Below are positions 30,250-40,171 of a stretch of DNA of 64,000 nucleotides, piece by piece; position 1 is the first letter of the stretch, and each line of letters begins with the position of its first letter. Origin of the DNA: Ewingella sp. CoE-038-23 (lineage in GTDB: Bacteria; Pseudomonadota; Gammaproteobacteria; Enterobacterales; Enterobacteriaceae); the NCBI RefSeq assembly GCF_040419245.1, contig NZ_JAZHOH010000001.1, positions 3,844,001-3,908,000 on the forward strand, in the 5' to 3' direction. The translations under genes were made by a program, and so were the position numbers. The notes beneath the pieces are model-generated. The model was not told the DNA's origin. It searched no databases and saw only the letters and a list, made by a program, of their open reading frames with translations.

Positions 30250-30378
30250 TGGCGCGATGAGCAGACTCGCGCCACTATTGCGCCACTTTCACACCCTAAT
30301 CGCGCCACTTTTGTTGGCGAATATGGCGCGATTGTGGCGGGATTAGAGATTTATGATGGCGCAATTAATGGCGCGATT
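30250..30378. repeat. Cluster of TGGCGCGAT repeats in both orientations
   Basis: Within 130 bp between two convergent genes the 9-mer TGGCGCGAT or close variants occurs about eight times: direct copies at 30250-30258, 30324-30332, 30357-30365 (one change) and 30369-30377; inverse copies at 30267-30274, 30279-30285 (variant) and 30299-30307; partial copies at 30314 and 30334. The inner pair 30298-30307 / 30324-30333 forms a perfect 10-bp stem (AATCGCGCCA / TGGCGCGATT). It probably serves as a bidirectional terminator or is a small repeat family. Confidence 0.7.
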
Positions 30379-31105
30379 ACTTCAAACTCGCCATTAACGT
30401 CTTGTGCTGGGTATCGAGTGAGGTTACGCGTTTACAGACGTCATCACCGAAGTTTTTGAAGTCCTGCTCCTGTTTGCTCCACTCATTCTGCACAGCCTGC
30501 TGTAAGCCGCCCAGATTGCCCATCACGGCTTGCAGTGGGTTGCCGCCGCTGGTTGCCTGCTTGACGCCCATTTCGTTCAGGCTGTCCTGCATGACGCCGC
30601 CCATGCTCTGCTCGAGAATACGACGCCCATCCTCTTTCACCTGATCCACGGCTTTATAGTGGTAAGTCAGGCCATCGCTGCGGTGCTCGATGATGCGGTT
30701 CATCTGCTGCTTAAGCTGAGTGTTGAGAGTGGTCAGGCGATTGCGCACGTTGCTGTCACTGCCCAGCTTCTCGACGATGACTTTATCCATCGCCACGCGG
30801 CCTTTTTCCAGATGCGCGGTGGCACCTTGGTCAATCCACGGCAGGTCGCGGCGCAGCGCGGCCTGATAATCAATCGCTTCTTGGCGCTGTTTGGCGCTCA
30901 GCGTCGGCTGTTTGCCATTTAGCGTGACATCACCGTTCGGGGTGATCAGCAAGTTGCCGCTGGCGCCCACCACCTGCACGGTTTGCGGCTTAATCACCAC
31001 GTCATCTTGCGGATTAACGCTACACTGGTAGTCCGCCTGCGCACTCCATGCGGTCATCGCCAACAGCCCTGCGATGCTCATTTTCAATCCGGTCTTAAAT
31101 TCCAT
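30377..31105 (-). CDS. yggN: YggN family periplasmic protein (DUF2884)
   Basis: 242-residue secreted protein matching E. coli YggN (239). A signal peptide of about 24 residues ends in AWSAQA before DYQCSVNPQDDVVIKPQTV. The mature part is alpha-helical and charged, with QMNRIIEHRSDGLTYHYKAVDQV near residue 135 and a cysteine close to the C terminus that could pair with the one in DYQCS. Function unknown. A second ATG (MSIAGLL) nine residues in could also be the start. It is 26 bp downstream of glsB on the same strand, so the two are probably cotranscribed. Confidence 0.9.
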   Translation of the reverse strand: MEFKTGLKMSIAGLLAMTAWSAQADYQCSVNPQDDVVIKPQTVQVVGASGNLLITPNGDVTLNGKQPTLSAKQRQEAIDYQAALRRDLPWIDQGATAHLEKGRVAMDKVIVEKLGSDSNVRNRLTTLNTQLKQQMNRIIEHRSDGLTYHYKAVDQVKEDGRRILEQSMGGVMQDSLNEMGVKQATSGGNPLQAVMGNLGGLQQAVQNEWSKQEQDFKNFGDDVCKRVTSLDTQHKTLMASLK

Positions 31106-31131
31106 GTTTTCTCCCTTCCAACAGCAAACAA

Positions 31132-32058
31132 TTAAAAAATCGAACGGCCAATTCGTTGCGCCAGTTTCTCTAAGGCAGCGGTTCCGGCCAAAGAGTTCCC
31201 TGCGGCATCAAGTTCGGGTGACCAAACTGCAATGCACATCTCCCCTGGGACGATGGCGATGATACCGCCGCCGACGCCAGACTTGCCAGGCATCCCCACG
31301 CGATAGGCAAACTCCCCCGCGCCGTCGTACATGCCGCTCGTCACCATTAACGCATTGATTTGTCTGGCCTGTCGCGCGTCAATCAGCGGCTCGTCGCTGT
31401 CGAGCGGCTGGCCCTTATTCGCCAAATAAGCAAAGGTTCGTGCCAGTTCGACACAGCTCATGCGCAGCGCACAATAATGAAAATAGGTGTGAAGCACGGT
31501 AATGACGTCGTTTTCGAAATTACCGAAAGATTTCATTAAATAGGCAATGGCTGCGTTACGGTCGGAATTATCAAATTCCGAACGCGCCACGTGTCGATCG
31601 TAGTTGAGATCTGGCTGTCCGGCCAATTGACGGACCACTTCGAGCATGCGTTGCTTAGGAGCGGCGAGGCGAGTTTGCAGTAAATCGCACACCACCAGCG
31701 CGCCGGGATTGATAAAGGGATTGCGCGGCTTGCCCTGCTCCAGCTCAAGCTGAACTAAGGAGTTAAACGGCTGGCCCGACGGCTCTTTGCCGACGCGCTG
31801 CCAGATTTCACTCTCCTGATAGCGCGTCAGCGCCAGCGTCAGGCTTAATACTTTGGAAATCGACTGAATGGAAAAACGCTCGTTGGCGTCGCCAGCGCTG
31901 AACGTCTCCCCAGACGTGGTACAGACCGCAATACCGAGATTGTCAGGATTGACTTCAGCCAGCGCCGGAATGTAATCCGCCACTTTGCCGCGACCAATCA
32001 GCGGGCGGACTTGCTCAAGAATATCTTCCAGTAAACGGTTATCTAATTCGGTTACCAA
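31132..32058 (-). CDS. glsB: Glutaminase B
   Basis: Hydrolyses glutamine to glutamate and ammonia; cytosolic, beta-lactamase-like fold. The 308 residues equal E. coli YneH/GlsB in length. The catalytic SxxK is in [13 protein letters not shown] near residue 66, with [11 protein letters not shown], the Tyr-containing [18 protein letters not shown] and [16 protein letters not shown]. The start is a TTG (codon reads M), with GGAG 8 nt upstream; no in-frame ATG gives the full family N terminus. In E. coli the gene is elsewhere. A hairpin lies just upstream. Confidence 0.94.
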   Translation of the reverse strand: MVTELDNRLLEDILEQVRPLIGRGKVADYIPALAEVNPDNLGIAVCTTSGETFSAGDANERFSIQSISKVLSLTLALTRYQESEIWQRVGKEPSGQPFNSLVQLELEQGKPRNPFINPGALVVCDLLQTRLAAPKQRMLEVVRQLAGQPDLNYDRHVARSEFDNSDRNAAIAYLMKSFGNFENDVITVLHTYFHYCALRMSCVELARTFAYLANKGQPLDSDEPLIDARQARQINALMVTSGMYDGAGEFAYRVGMPGKSGVGGGIIAIVPGEMCIAVWSPELDAAGNSLAGTAALEKLAQRIGRSIF

Positions 32059-32079
32059 CGTCTCGACTCCAGATATGAC

Positions 32080-32102
32080 AAAGGTGCCCCGAAGGCACCT
32101 TT
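32080..32102 (-). terminator. Hairpin after yggL, upstream of glsB
   Basis: Stem AAAGGTGCC / GGCACCTTT with a 5-nt loop, about 80 bp past yggL and 22 bp before the glsB start. The T run on the minus strand is short, so termination may be partial. Confidence 0.55.
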
Positions 32103-32182
32103 AATAATTCCGTTATTCATTCTGCCAAAAACATTCGCGCTGCATCAAGGCAGCAGATGTCGCGCGAAGGATGACGACAGAA

Positions 32183-32509
32183 TCAATCCCACCAGATATC
32201 GAACAGGTCGGAAACTTCTACATCTTCCATTTTATGGTCTTCCAACCATTTTTTAACCTGTGCGCGGTGCTCGTCGGTGCAGTGACCGATTTCCTGCAGG
32301 CAGATCAAACCTTCCCACTGCAGGTAGCCGCTGCCGTCAAACGCCAGCTTGTTTGGCTCGATAACGCCTTCGATGAACGCATCAAGCTGCTCATCGATAG
32401 TTTCAACCGGGGTGCCTTCCGCGAAACGCCATTTTACTGAGAAGCCCAGTTCCTGGAACTCGGCAATGTGTAACTTTTTACGTAAACGACGACTACGATT
32501 CGTGGCCAT
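32183..32509 (-). CDS. yggL: YggL family 50S ribosome-binding protein
   Basis: 108-residue protein matching E. coli YggL, reported to bind the 50S subunit. It has the conserved RSRRLRKKLHIAEFQELGFSVKW N-terminal part and the acidic DVEVSDLFDIWW C terminus. The ATG shares a base with the trmB stop (TAATGG), so yggL is translated with trmB. The pairing trmB-yggL next to mutY is conserved in enterobacteria. Confidence 0.93.
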   Translation of the reverse strand: MATNRSRRLRKKLHIAEFQELGFSVKWRFAEGTPVETIDEQLDAFIEGVIEPNKLAFDGSGYLQWEGLICLQEIGHCTDEHRAQVKKWLEDHKMEDVEVSDLFDIWWD

Positions 32510-33228
32510 TATTGCTTCCTCTCAAACATCAGATCCCATACGCCGTGGCCTAAACGCTGGCCACGCATTTCGAACTTGGTTACTGGGCGCGATTCTGGAC
32601 GCGGAACATAGTTGTTGTCTTGCGACAGGTTTTTCCAGTCTTCAAGGCTGGTCATCACCTCAAGCATATGTTCAGCGTACGGCTCCCAGTCGGTCGCCAT
32701 GTGGAATACGCCCCCGACTTTTAATTTGCTACGCAGCAGCTCAACGAAGGCTGGTTGCACGATACGGCGCTTATTATGACGCGCTTTGTGCCATGGGTCA
32801 GGAAAGAATAGCTGCACCATGTCCAGTGAGCCATTCGGGATCATCTTTTCCAACACTTCAACCGCGTCGTGACACATCACGCGCAGGTTGCTGACCCCTT
32901 CTTCCTGAGCCGTCATCAAACATGCGCCCACGCCCGGTGAGTGGACTTCAATGCCGATAAAGTTCTGCTCAGGATTTTGCTGCGCCATGGTGACCAGGGA
33001 GGTACCCATGCCGAAACCGATTTCTAACACGGTTGGCGCGGCGCGGCCAAACAGCGCATCGATATCCAGAACTTCTGCCTGATATTCAACGCCCATTACC
33101 GGCCAGATATTGTCGAGCGCGTGTTGCTGGCCTTTAGTCAGGCGGCCCTGGCGGCGGACAAAACTGCGAATACGGCGCATGGCGCGACCGTTCTCATCGA
33201 ACTCCGGTGAAATGACGTCGTTTTTCAT
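32509..33228 (-). CDS. trmB: tRNA (guanine-46-N7)-methyltransferase
   Basis: SAM-dependent methylation of G46 in tRNA. The 239-residue protein matches E. coli TrmB/YggH. Class I methyltransferase motifs: [19 protein letters not shown] near residue 70, [15 protein letters not shown], and the catalytic-site [18 protein letters not shown]. The start [18 protein letters not shown] aligns with the family start. It is divergent from mutY across a 200-bp gap and overlaps yggL by one base. Confidence 0.95.
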   Translation of the reverse strand: MKNDVISPEFDENGRAMRRIRSFVRRQGRLTKGQQHALDNIWPVMGVEYQAEVLDIDALFGRAAPTVLEIGFGMGTSLVTMAQQNPEQNFIGIEVHSPGVGACLMTAQEEGVSNLRVMCHDAVEVLEKMIPNGSLDMVQLFFPDPWHKARHNKRRIVQPAFVELLRSKLKVGGVFHMATDWEPYAEHMLEVMTSLEDWKNLSQDNNYVPRPESRPVTKFEMRGQRLGHGVWDLMFERKQ

Positions 33229-33428
33229 AGGGCTTTCACTCTATTGGGCAGTGCTCTTTCAGCAGTGCGCGGTTGGGCAACAAATTCAGGAATGGCGCAT
33301 TATCCAAACCTAGGGGTGATAAGCAAGCGTTGCGGCCAGAAACAGGTCGGAAACTTCCGGTTTACACCCACCAGACTCTGTGATGTGATCCCGCCCTGAA
33401 TTTATCCTGCCGGACCCATCACTCATTT

Positions 33429-34511
33429 ATGAAGCAAGCGCAGAACCAGTTCGCGCCAGCGGTACTCGAATGGTACCAGCGCTTTGGCCGCAAAACATTA
33501 CCGTGGCAGCTCGAAAAAACGCCTTACAAAGTATGGCTCTCCGAGGTGATGTTGCAACAAACACAGGTTGCGACGGTGATCCCCTATTTTGAACGCTTTA
33601 TGGCGCGTTTCCCGACCGTCAGCGATCTCGCCGCCGCGCCACAGGATGAAGTTCTGCATTTGTGGACCGGGCTGGGCTATTACGCCCGCGCCCGCAACTT
33701 GCATAAAGCCGCTCAGACCATCGCCAGCGAGCACGGTGGCGTGTTCCCCACCGATTTTGAGGCAGTTAACGCGCTGCCGGGAATCGGCCGTTCGACTGCC
33801 GGAGCCGTGCTGTCTCTCTCACTGGGCCAGCACCACCCGATTCTCGACGGCAACGTCAAACGCGTGCTGTCGCGCTGTTACGCCATCGAAGGCTGGCCGG
33901 GTGAGAAAAAGGTCGAAAACCGTTTATGGGCCATCGCCGAAGAGGTCACGCCAGCCAAGGGTGTTGAGCAATTTAACCAAGCGATGATGGATTTGGGGGC
34001 TATGGTTTGCACGCGTTCCAAACCAAAATGCGAGCTGTGCCCGCTAAATACCCAGTGTGAGTCATACGCACACAACAGCTGGGCGAAATATCCCGGCAAA
34101 AAACCGAAAAAGACCCTGCCAGAGAAAACGGCCTTTATGTTGATGATTCAACATAAAGACAATGTGTGGCTGGAGCAGCGCCCGCCGGTTGGCCTGTGGG
34201 GCGGTTTGTTCTGTTTCCCACAATTTGCCAGTGAAGAAGAGCTGGAAAGTGGCCTGCATAAATACGGTGTTACCCTTAATCAGTTGCAGCAGCAGGTGGC
34301 TTTTCGTCACACTTTCAGCCATTTCCATCTGGATATCGTTCCAATGTGGCTAAATCTGCGCTCAGTGCCGGGTTGCATGGATGAAGGTGCGGGTCTCTGG
34401 TATAACTTAGCGCAACCACAATCCGTTGGGCTCGCCGCGCCGGTAGAGCGTTTGTTAACGCAGTTGGCGAAAGAGTCGCCCAACAGCATGATCGATAAGG
34501 AATCAGCATGA
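33429..34511 (+). CDS. mutY: A/G-specific adenine glycosylase
   Basis: Removes adenine mispaired with 8-oxoguanine. The 360-residue enzyme (E. coli 350) shows the catalytic Glu region [20 protein letters not shown] near residue 40, the helix-hairpin-helix [15 protein letters not shown] followed by the catalytic Asp in [11 protein letters not shown], and four iron-sulfur cysteines in [17 protein letters not shown] (C-x6-C-x2-C-x5-C). The C-terminal MutT-like 8-oxoG recognition domain is present ([12 protein letters not shown]). Its stop overlaps the yggX ATG by 4 nt. Confidence 0.97.
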   Translation: MKQAQNQFAPAVLEWYQRFGRKTLPWQLEKTPYKVWLSEVMLQQTQVATVIPYFERFMARFPTVSDLAAAPQDEVLHLWTGLGYYARARNLHKAAQTIASEHGGVFPTDFEAVNALPGIGRSTAGAVLSLSLGQHHPILDGNVKRVLSRCYAIEGWPGEKKVENRLWAIAEEVTPAKGVEQFNQAMMDLGAMVCTRSKPKCELCPLNTQCESYAHNSWAKYPGKKPKKTLPEKTAFMLMIQHKDNVWLEQRPPVGLWGGLFCFPQFASEEELESGLHKYGVTLNQLQQQVAFRHTFSHFHLDIVPMWLNLRSVPGCMDEGAGLWYNLAQPQSVGLAAPVERLLTQLAKESPNSMIDKESA

Positions 34512-34780
34512 GCAGAACGATTTTTTGTACCTTTCTAAAACGTGATGCGGAAGGTCAGGACTTCCAGCTTTATCCGGGCGAACTGGGTAAACGCATTTTC
34601 AATGAGATTTCTAAAGAAGCCTGGTCACAGTGGATGAGCAAACAAACCATGCTAATTAATGAGAAAAAACTCAGCATGATGAATCCCGATGACCGCAAAT
34701 TGCTGGAACAGGAAATGGTGAATTTCCTGTTTGAAGGGCAGGACGTGCATATCGAAGGCTATACGCCGCCGTCAAAATAA
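34508..34780 (+). CDS. yggX: YggX, iron trafficking / Fe-S protection protein
   Basis: 90-residue protein that in E. coli and Salmonella protects iron-sulfur clusters from oxidative damage. It starts [20 protein letters not shown] with the conserved Cys at residue 7, and has [18 protein letters not shown] and [18 protein letters not shown]. It overlaps mutY by 4 nt, coupling an iron-protection protein to a 4Fe-4S repair glycosylase, as in E. coli. Confidence 0.96.
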   Translation: MSRTIFCTFLKRDAEGQDFQLYPGELGKRIFNEISKEAWSQWMSKQTMLINEKKLSMMNPDDRKLLEQEMVNFLFEGQDVHIEGYTPPSK

Positions 34781-34874
34781 TTGCCGTCGATAACACTCCA
34801 TTTAGAAACCCCGTCAGGCCGTTATTTCGCGAAATTAACCGCCTGACATCTTTCATCACGATACGGCTTTGAAG

Positions 34875-35951
34875 ATGAAGAAAATTTTAGCGCTGTTGGT
34901 CATCGCCCCGCTCCTGATCTCCTGCTCGAGCAAAAAAGACCAGTTCAATGAAGCTTACGTCAAGGATACCAATGGCTTCGATATTTTGATGGGCCAATTT
35001 GCTCACAATATCGAGAATATCTGGGGGCTGAATGAAGTCCTTATCGCCGGTCCTAAAGACTACGTAAAATACAGCGATCAATATTACACCCGTAGCCACA
35101 TCAACTTTGATGCGGGTACCATCACTATTGAAACCATTGCCGGAACTAACCCGACCGCTAACCTTCGTCAGGCGATTATCAGCACCTTGCTGGTAGGCGA
35201 TGATCCGGGCAATGTAGACCTCTATTCCGACGCCAACGATATTCAGATCAGTAAAGAGCCGATGCTTTACGGTCAGGTTTTGGACAACACCGGGCAGCCA
35301 ATCCGCTGGCAGGGTCGGGCGTCTAATTTTGCCGATTATCTGGTACAGAACAAGCTGCAGCGCCGCCAGTCGGGGCTACACATCATCTATTCCGTTACTA
35401 TTCAGATGGTGCCAAACCACCTGAACAAACGTGCACATAAATACCTGCCAATGGTGCGAGAAGCCTCCGCCAAGTACGGCGTAGACCAGTCGCTGATCCT
35501 CGCCATTATGCAAACTGAATCCGCATTCAACCCATATGCCGTGAGTCATGCTGATGCACTGGGCTTAATGCAGGTTGTTCAGCACACTGCGGGCGTTGAC
35601 GTGTTCAAATCAGAGGGCAAATGGGGCAAGCCAAGTCGCAGCTATCTGTTTGATCCACAAAACAACATCAACACCGGTACTGCCTATCTGGCGATGCTGC
35701 AAAACGTCTACTTGGGTAATATCACCAACCCAACCTCCAAACGTTATGCTGTGATCACCGCCTACAACGGCGGCGCGGGCAGCGTGTTGCGCGTCTTCTC
35801 CAGCGATAAAAACCGTGCGTTTAGCATCATCAACAGCATGGAGCCGGGTGACGTTTACACCACGCTGACCACCAAACACCCATCAGGCGAGTCACGCCGC
35901 TATCTGTATAAGGTTAATACCACGCAGAAGAGCTATCGCCGGGTGGATTAG
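34875..35951 (+). CDS. mltC: Membrane-bound lytic murein transglycosylase C
   Basis: Outer-membrane lipoprotein that cleaves peptidoglycan glycan strands to anhydro-muropeptides. The 358-residue precursor has a lipobox LLISC (Cys 16) and an N-terminal domain beginning [19 protein letters not shown]. The SLT domain carries the catalytic Glu in [13 protein letters not shown] near residue 216, GLMQVV, and [13 protein letters not shown]. The ATG at 34875 ([16 protein letters not shown]) matches E. coli; a TTG 6 bp upstream is not needed. A strong hairpin follows. In E. coli nupG comes next; here the capsule-export genes do. Confidence 0.96.
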   Translation: MKKILALLVIAPLLISCSSKKDQFNEAYVKDTNGFDILMGQFAHNIENIWGLNEVLIAGPKDYVKYSDQYYTRSHINFDAGTITIETIAGTNPTANLRQAIISTLLVGDDPGNVDLYSDANDIQISKEPMLYGQVLDNTGQPIRWQGRASNFADYLVQNKLQRRQSGLHIIYSVTIQMVPNHLNKRAHKYLPMVREASAKYGVDQSLILAIMQTESAFNPYAVSHADALGLMQVVQHTAGVDVFKSEGKWGKPSRSYLFDPQNNINTGTAYLAMLQNVYLGNITNPTSKRYAVITAYNGGAGSVLRVFSSDKNRAFSIINSMEPGDVYTTLTTKHPSGESRRYLYKVNTTQKSYRRVD

Positions 35952-35974
35952 CCTGGTGCTAGTTGGCATGAAAG

Positions 35975-36001
35975 AAAACGGAGGCCTTTGGCCTCCGTTT
36001 T
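35975..36001. terminator. Bidirectional terminator between mltC and wzc
   Basis: Perfect 12-bp stem AAAACGGAGGCC / GGCCTCCGTTTT with a TTT loop and further T. It can serve both mltC (+) and the wza-wzb-wzc operon (-). Confidence 0.9.
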
Positions 36002-36007
36002 TTGTGC

Positions 36008-38149
36008 TTAGTGGGTATCAGATTTGTATTGGTAATTCTCAAAATGACCATACTGATAAAATTGCGCCACCCGTGGCTCGACCGAGTTGAGCACCACGCC
36101 GGTGATGGTGTGTCCCTGCTGCTCAAAACGCTGCATAGCCAGTTCAACTTCCTTAGCGGATGTCATTTCAAAGCGAGCCACCATTAAGCTGGTGCCGGCA
36201 TATTTACTGATAATCGCAGCATCGCTGACGGCGAGGATCGGCGGAGTATCAAATAAGACCACATCATAGTTTTTAGTCGCCCAATCGCAGAATTCGCCAA
36301 AGCGCGGCGTCAACAGTAGCTCAGACGGATTCGAGGGTGCGATGCCACGAGGAACCAAGTCAAGCTGCGGAAGACAGGTTTTGTAGAGACACTCCGCAAT
36401 CTTTTTCTGTCCTGAGAGTAGCTCCGCCAACCCCCGATGCTCTTTCAACTTAAAGGGAAGGTGTAAGCAACCTTTGCGCATGTCGCAATCAACCAATAAG
36501 ACACGTAAGTTCGACTGGGCAAGCACCACGGCCAAATTGCTAATCACGAAGCTTTTACCCACTCCACTGGTAGGCCCAACCACCATCAGAATCTTATTAT
36601 TGGCCTCTTTGAGTAGAAAGTAGAGACCGGTGCGCAAACTTCTGATCGCTTCTACTACCAAGTCATCGGGATTTTCTATAGCCAATAAACTATGTTTTCG
36701 CGGTAGATTTTTTTTCGCCTTAAATAATCTCGTGATGCTTTGGTGCTTGGAATGAGGCAGGCTGCTATACACTTTTAAACCCAGCAACTCGAGTTCATGT
36801 GAGGAACTGATGCCGCGTTTCAAGGCGTTTCTCAACAGTACGACACCTAATGCCAGAAATGCGCTGCACATCAGCGCAAGCACTAGCAACATCGGTTTAT
36901 TCGGCCCCACGGGGTTAGGTAATGTCTGAGCAGAGTCGATGATATGGACATTCCCTACGGTGCTGACCTTCTTAATCTCCATTTCTCGTTGTTTGCTAGT
37001 TAACAAAGAATGCATTTCTTGCGCCGTTTGCACATCGCGCGTTAATCGCAAGATGTCCTGCTGCGTTTTCGGCATACCGTTAATTTTTGACTCCAGCGCG
37101 GCTTTACTCGCCGATAACGTCTTTCTCTTTTCAGCCAGTGCGCGATACACCGGGTGCGCTTTGGTGTAGCGTTTTGAGAGTTCGGCCTCTTCGAAAGTCA
37201 GACCGTTCAATTGCGTGGTTATCGCGACTTCTGCCTCCAAGATGCCACGAGCCTCCATGGGTAAATCAATAGATTCGTTTAGCTGCCTGTAATGCCTGAG
37301 GCTGGCTTCACTTTTTTCCAACTGCGACTCTATTTTGGGAAGCTGCTGCTGCAAAAACGCTAGACTTTTACTGGCAGATTCTGACTTACGATCGATATTT
37401 TGTTTCAAATAGGCGACACTCAGCTCATCGACGATTTGACGGATTAATACTTTATCCGTCCCCGACAAGCTCAGGCGCAAAACGCCACTGTCCTTGGATG
37501 TTTCGGCAACGGTCAGGTTTTTATTGATCGCCTCCATTGCCGCAAATTGACTGATTTTATTTAAGATGAAGATAGAGCCGACTGGCGCATCAACGGCCTG
37601 AACCAGAATGCGCAGATCCGGCAAGGTTAATTCTTTGCCAACCTCCCCTTCGGCAGAGACCCCTTCTCCTTGCAAATGAAACCGGCCAGAGTCCATTAGC
37701 GTCAGCGTAAAAGGTTTGCCCTGCATCTTCTCGGGTGGGGTAAACAGTGGCACCTTGAGGCGCGTGGTGGGCTGGGGAAATAACCCGCCGATGAGTGGCC
37801 ATTTCTTCTCTCGCACCACATTATCCAGCGCAAGCACTGATACCGTATTGCCTAATATCGAACGAGACTTTATTAAGGTAATTTCTGTGGTTGCAAGCGA
37901 CGCATGGCCATTGGCAAAATCAAATATCCCATTAAGTAAGCTACTGCCGGTGCTTTTATCGAGTTGAATCAAAGCATCAGCCTTATAGACGGTAGGCATG
38001 CTCCATACACAGAGAAAACCCAATAGAAAACCTGTTAGCGTAATGCCTATCAGCATCTTCTTAGCGTCAATTAATACCCCTAGCAAATAGCGCAAATCAA
38101 TGTCGTTTTCTTGGTGCACATCCTGATGCGGTTCGCCTTTAGCAAGCAT
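36008..38149 (-). CDS. wzc: Wzc-like tyrosine autokinase / polysaccharide co-polymerase
   Basis: Inner-membrane BY-kinase that drives export of capsule or exopolysaccharide with Wza. About 713 residues. An N-terminal Wzz domain is flanked by membrane helices (about 32-52 and 420-440) with a long coiled coil between (residues 235-400). The cytosolic kinase has Walker A VGPTSGVGKSFVISNLA, Walker A' VLLVDCDMRKG and Walker B VVLFDTPPIL. The C-terminal Tyr cluster has four tyrosines (FYQYGHFENYQY), fewer than E. coli Wzc. An ATG at 38170 overlaps the wzb stop (ATGA), but an AAGGA site sits 7 nt before the ATG at 38149, so that start is preferred. No sugar transferase gene follows. Confidence 0.88.
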   Translation of the reverse strand: MLAKGEPHQDVHQENDIDLRYLLGVLIDAKKMLIGITLTGFLLGFLCVWSMPTVYKADALIQLDKSTGSSLLNGIFDFANGHASLATTEITLIKSRSILGNTVSVLALDNVVREKKWPLIGGLFPQPTTRLKVPLFTPPEKMQGKPFTLTLMDSGRFHLQGEGVSAEGEVGKELTLPDLRILVQAVDAPVGSIFILNKISQFAAMEAINKNLTVAETSKDSGVLRLSLSGTDKVLIRQIVDELSVAYLKQNIDRKSESASKSLAFLQQQLPKIESQLEKSEASLRHYRQLNESIDLPMEARGILEAEVAITTQLNGLTFEEAELSKRYTKAHPVYRALAEKRKTLSASKAALESKINGMPKTQQDILRLTRDVQTAQEMHSLLTSKQREMEIKKVSTVGNVHIIDSAQTLPNPVGPNKPMLLVLALMCSAFLALGVVLLRNALKRGISSSHELELLGLKVYSSLPHSKHQSITRLFKAKKNLPRKHSLLAIENPDDLVVEAIRSLRTGLYFLLKEANNKILMVVGPTSGVGKSFVISNLAVVLAQSNLRVLLVDCDMRKGCLHLPFKLKEHRGLAELLSGQKKIAECLYKTCLPQLDLVPRGIAPSNPSELLLTPRFGEFCDWATKNYDVVLFDTPPILAVSDAAIISKYAGTSLMVARFEMTSAKEVELAMQRFEQQGHTITGVVLNSVEPRVAQFYQYGHFENYQYKSDTH

Positions 38150-38166
38150 ATTTATTCCTTTGGCAT

Positions 38167-38622
38167 TCATTTTTCGGCCATTGTTAAAGCATTACGCCAC
38201 TGTTGAGCACAGCGCCGCAGCTGCAATACAACATCGTCATATAAGCTTTGCGCTCGACGGAAAGGGTCACATATATCCATTTGATCACTCCAGTGACCAA
38301 ACAGTAACGTTTTCCCCTGAGCTGCTGGTGCAATATGAGCAAGCTGAGAGATATGTTGTTTTTCCATTACCAGTATTAAGTCGCAATCCCGACACAACTC
38401 CTGTGTCAGCTGGCGAGCAGAATGACTCTTTAAAGTGATACCGTGCCGAATTGCGCTTTCAGCCATGATAGGGTCAATATCATAACCGACTAGTGCACTC
38501 AGCCCCGCAGAGCGAATCGAATGGTCAGGGAGGAAATCTTGTAATAACTGCTCCCCAATCGGCGAGCGACAAATATTACCAACGCAGACCACCAGAATAG
38601 TTTTTAAATTTAATTTTTCCAA
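38167..38622 (-). CDS. wzb: Wzb-like low-molecular-weight protein tyrosine phosphatase
   Basis: Cytosolic phosphatase expected to dephosphorylate Wzc. 151 residues with the signature loop [16 protein letters not shown] (Cys 13, C-x5-R) and the general-acid region [18 protein letters not shown] near residue 115. The start is a TTG overlapping the wza 3' end by 13 bp, preceded by GGGTGGG; no in-frame ATG exists before the active-site loop. The stop overlaps the first possible wzc ATG. The order wza-wzb-wzc and the overlaps argue for one transcript. Confidence 0.9.
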   Translation of the reverse strand: MEKLNLKTILVVCVGNICRSPIGEQLLQDFLPDHSIRSAGLSALVGYDIDPIMAESAIRHGITLKSHSARQLTQELCRDCDLILVMEKQHISQLAHIAPAAQGKTLLFGHWSDQMDICDPFRRAQSLYDDVVLQLRRCAQQWRNALTMAEK

Positions 38623-39749
38623 GTTCCCACCCAGCGGATCGATTCTGTCATGCTATGGATACCGGTTATGGTTGGGACTAATTGACTAATAACTCTATTC
38701 CAACGGCTAATTGGTGCAGTGGTGACATACACAATATCATAGGGCTGGAGTACGAATTCCGTTCCTAAAATAAGTGAAGTGGCGTCTCGCGCATCCAATT
38801 GATAAATAGAGGCAATCTTTTCACCTTGTCCGCGATGGGAGCGAATAACAAAAATCCCCTTGGCATCGCTGGTCATTTGGTCAATGCCCTCAGCGTTTCC
38901 TAACGCCTCGGTCAATGTCATTCCGCTGCGGTCCATTTTTAATGTAGTTTGCTTTTTCACCTCCCCCATCACAAACACTTTTAAATTATCGTTACGCGGG
39001 ATATATAAAATATCCCCATTCAATAATAAATAGTTTTGGCTTAAATTCCCTTTGTTAAACAACTCATATAATGAAATGACCTGCTCTTTCCCTTGGCGAG
39101 TTAATACAACATTATTCCAGTCAGCATGTTCACTTATTCCGCCAGCCTGATTAATGGCATCGACCACCGTGAGGGGCACGTTGGTAATAGGTTGCTGTCC
39201 GCTGCGATTGACCTCACCCGTGACATGCACTTTTTGTGACCGGAAAATGGCAACGCTCACATCGACTTGCGGCGACGTAATAAATTGGGCGAGTTTGCGA
39301 GTGACTAGATTGCGAACCTGAGAAACCGTTTTTCCCTGCACATGCACATTACCGATGTAAGGGTAAAAAATCGTCCCGTCGGAATGCACCCAATTCCCCG
39401 TATCGCCAGCACTACGATATTGTCCTGCCGGCGTGGTCAATTCAGGATGATCCCAAACGGTCACCATCAGGACATCCCCCACACCAATCTCATACTCGTA
39501 ATTCTTTACCTCATCATCCAATTGATTATTGGATTTAGCTGACACGGGCGAGCGCCGTAATGTATCCACCAGCTTGGGCGTAATGGGATAGACATCCACT
39601 AACTTATTTATGTCCTCAATAGGTCCGGCGGATTTAATAACATTTTTATCTGAGGTGGAGAGTTTAGAGCCGGGAGTGATCTGACAACCACTGACTGACA
39701 TTGCTGCAATTAAGGCGGTAATTAATTGTATATTTTTAATTTTTTCCAT
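38610..39749 (-). CDS. wza: Wza-like outer-membrane polysaccharide export lipoprotein
   Basis: Octameric outer-membrane channel for capsule or exopolysaccharide. 379 residues, as in E. coli Wza. The signal peptide ends in the lipobox MSVSGC (Cys about 22). Polysaccharide export motifs follow: [48 protein letters not shown], and SLBB repeats such as [21 protein letters not shown]. The C-terminal amphipathic helix containing IRWVGTW is present, which forms the outer-membrane barrel in Wza. It is the first gene of the trio, with an AT-rich upstream region and a palindromic Rcs-box-like site. Confidence 0.92.
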   Translation of the reverse strand: MEKIKNIQLITALIAAMSVSGCQITPGSKLSTSDKNVIKSAGPIEDINKLVDVYPITPKLVDTLRRSPVSAKSNNQLDDEVKNYEYEIGVGDVLMVTVWDHPELTTPAGQYRSAGDTGNWVHSDGTIFYPYIGNVHVQGKTVSQVRNLVTRKLAQFITSPQVDVSVAIFRSQKVHVTGEVNRSGQQPITNVPLTVVDAINQAGGISEHADWNNVVLTRQGKEQVISLYELFNKGNLSQNYLLLNGDILYIPRNDNLKVFVMGEVKKQTTLKMDRSGMTLTEALGNAEGIDQMTSDAKGIFVIRSHRGQGEKIASIYQLDARDATSLILGTEFVLQPYDIVYVTTAPISRWNRVISQLVPTITGIHSMTESIRWVGTWKN

Positions 39750-40120
39750 TTCATGTCCATTGATATCGAAAAGTAAAAAAATAGTTATGTAATTTGATTA
39801 ACTCATTATTATGGATTGATAAAAGTCGGGCATCCTTCGACTTATTCATTAGAATATCTAATGCAATAGATTGTTAATTTGAAAAGTAATTTAAATAAAA
39901 GGAACGACACATAAAACTCAACAACCCTGCATTCGTCCTGAACTGGCACTTAGTTTTCGCAAACTATAGCAATGATAAATTAAATGCAACATGATGGGAA
40001 CGGGGTAAGAAATAAAACCATCAACTAAAATAAAATGAAATAATAAACAGCAGTAAACAATAGAAATAACAGCAATTAAACAATCAACTAATAACTAGCA
40101 CTTATAGATATCAATAAAAA
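39750..40120. other. AT-rich intergenic region between wza and speC
   Basis: About 370 bp of very AT-rich sequence with no coding potential. It contains the Rcs-box-like palindrome, a small hairpin (AAGTCG / CGACTT, about 39823-39843) and A-rich runs near the speC end. It looks like an H-NS-type promoter region for the wza operon. Confidence 0.5.
39848..39862. promoter_or_regulatory. Candidate Rcs box upstream of wza
   Basis: ATTAGAATATCTAAT, a perfect palindrome around a 3-bp centre, resembles the RcsAB box core TAAGAATATTCCTA (first nine positions nearly all match). It is about 100 bp upstream of the wza start. Rcs control of wza promoters is established in E. coli capsule loci. Confidence 0.4.
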
Positions 40121-40146
40121 AGCGCGGCTATTATCCTAGCCGCGCT
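40121..40146 (-). terminator. Rho-independent terminator of speC
   Basis: Perfect 10-bp stem AGCGCGGCTA / TAGCCGCGCT with a 6-nt loop, followed on the minus strand by TTTTTATTG. It lies 25 bp past the speC stop. Confidence 0.92.
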
Positions 40147-40171
40147 CACGCTGTGTATCTAAAAAGAGTGT

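Noticed and set aside
38150..38170. wzc start at 38170 (ATGA overlap with wzb)
   Set aside because: Possible, but the ATG at 38149 has a well-spaced AAGGA ribosome-binding site, which the upstream ATG lacks.
39750..40120. Mobile-element remnant or CRISPR-like repeats in the AT-rich wza-speC gap
   Set aside because: Low-complexity A-rich sequence without regular repeat-spacer spacing, terminal inverted repeats or transposase fragments.
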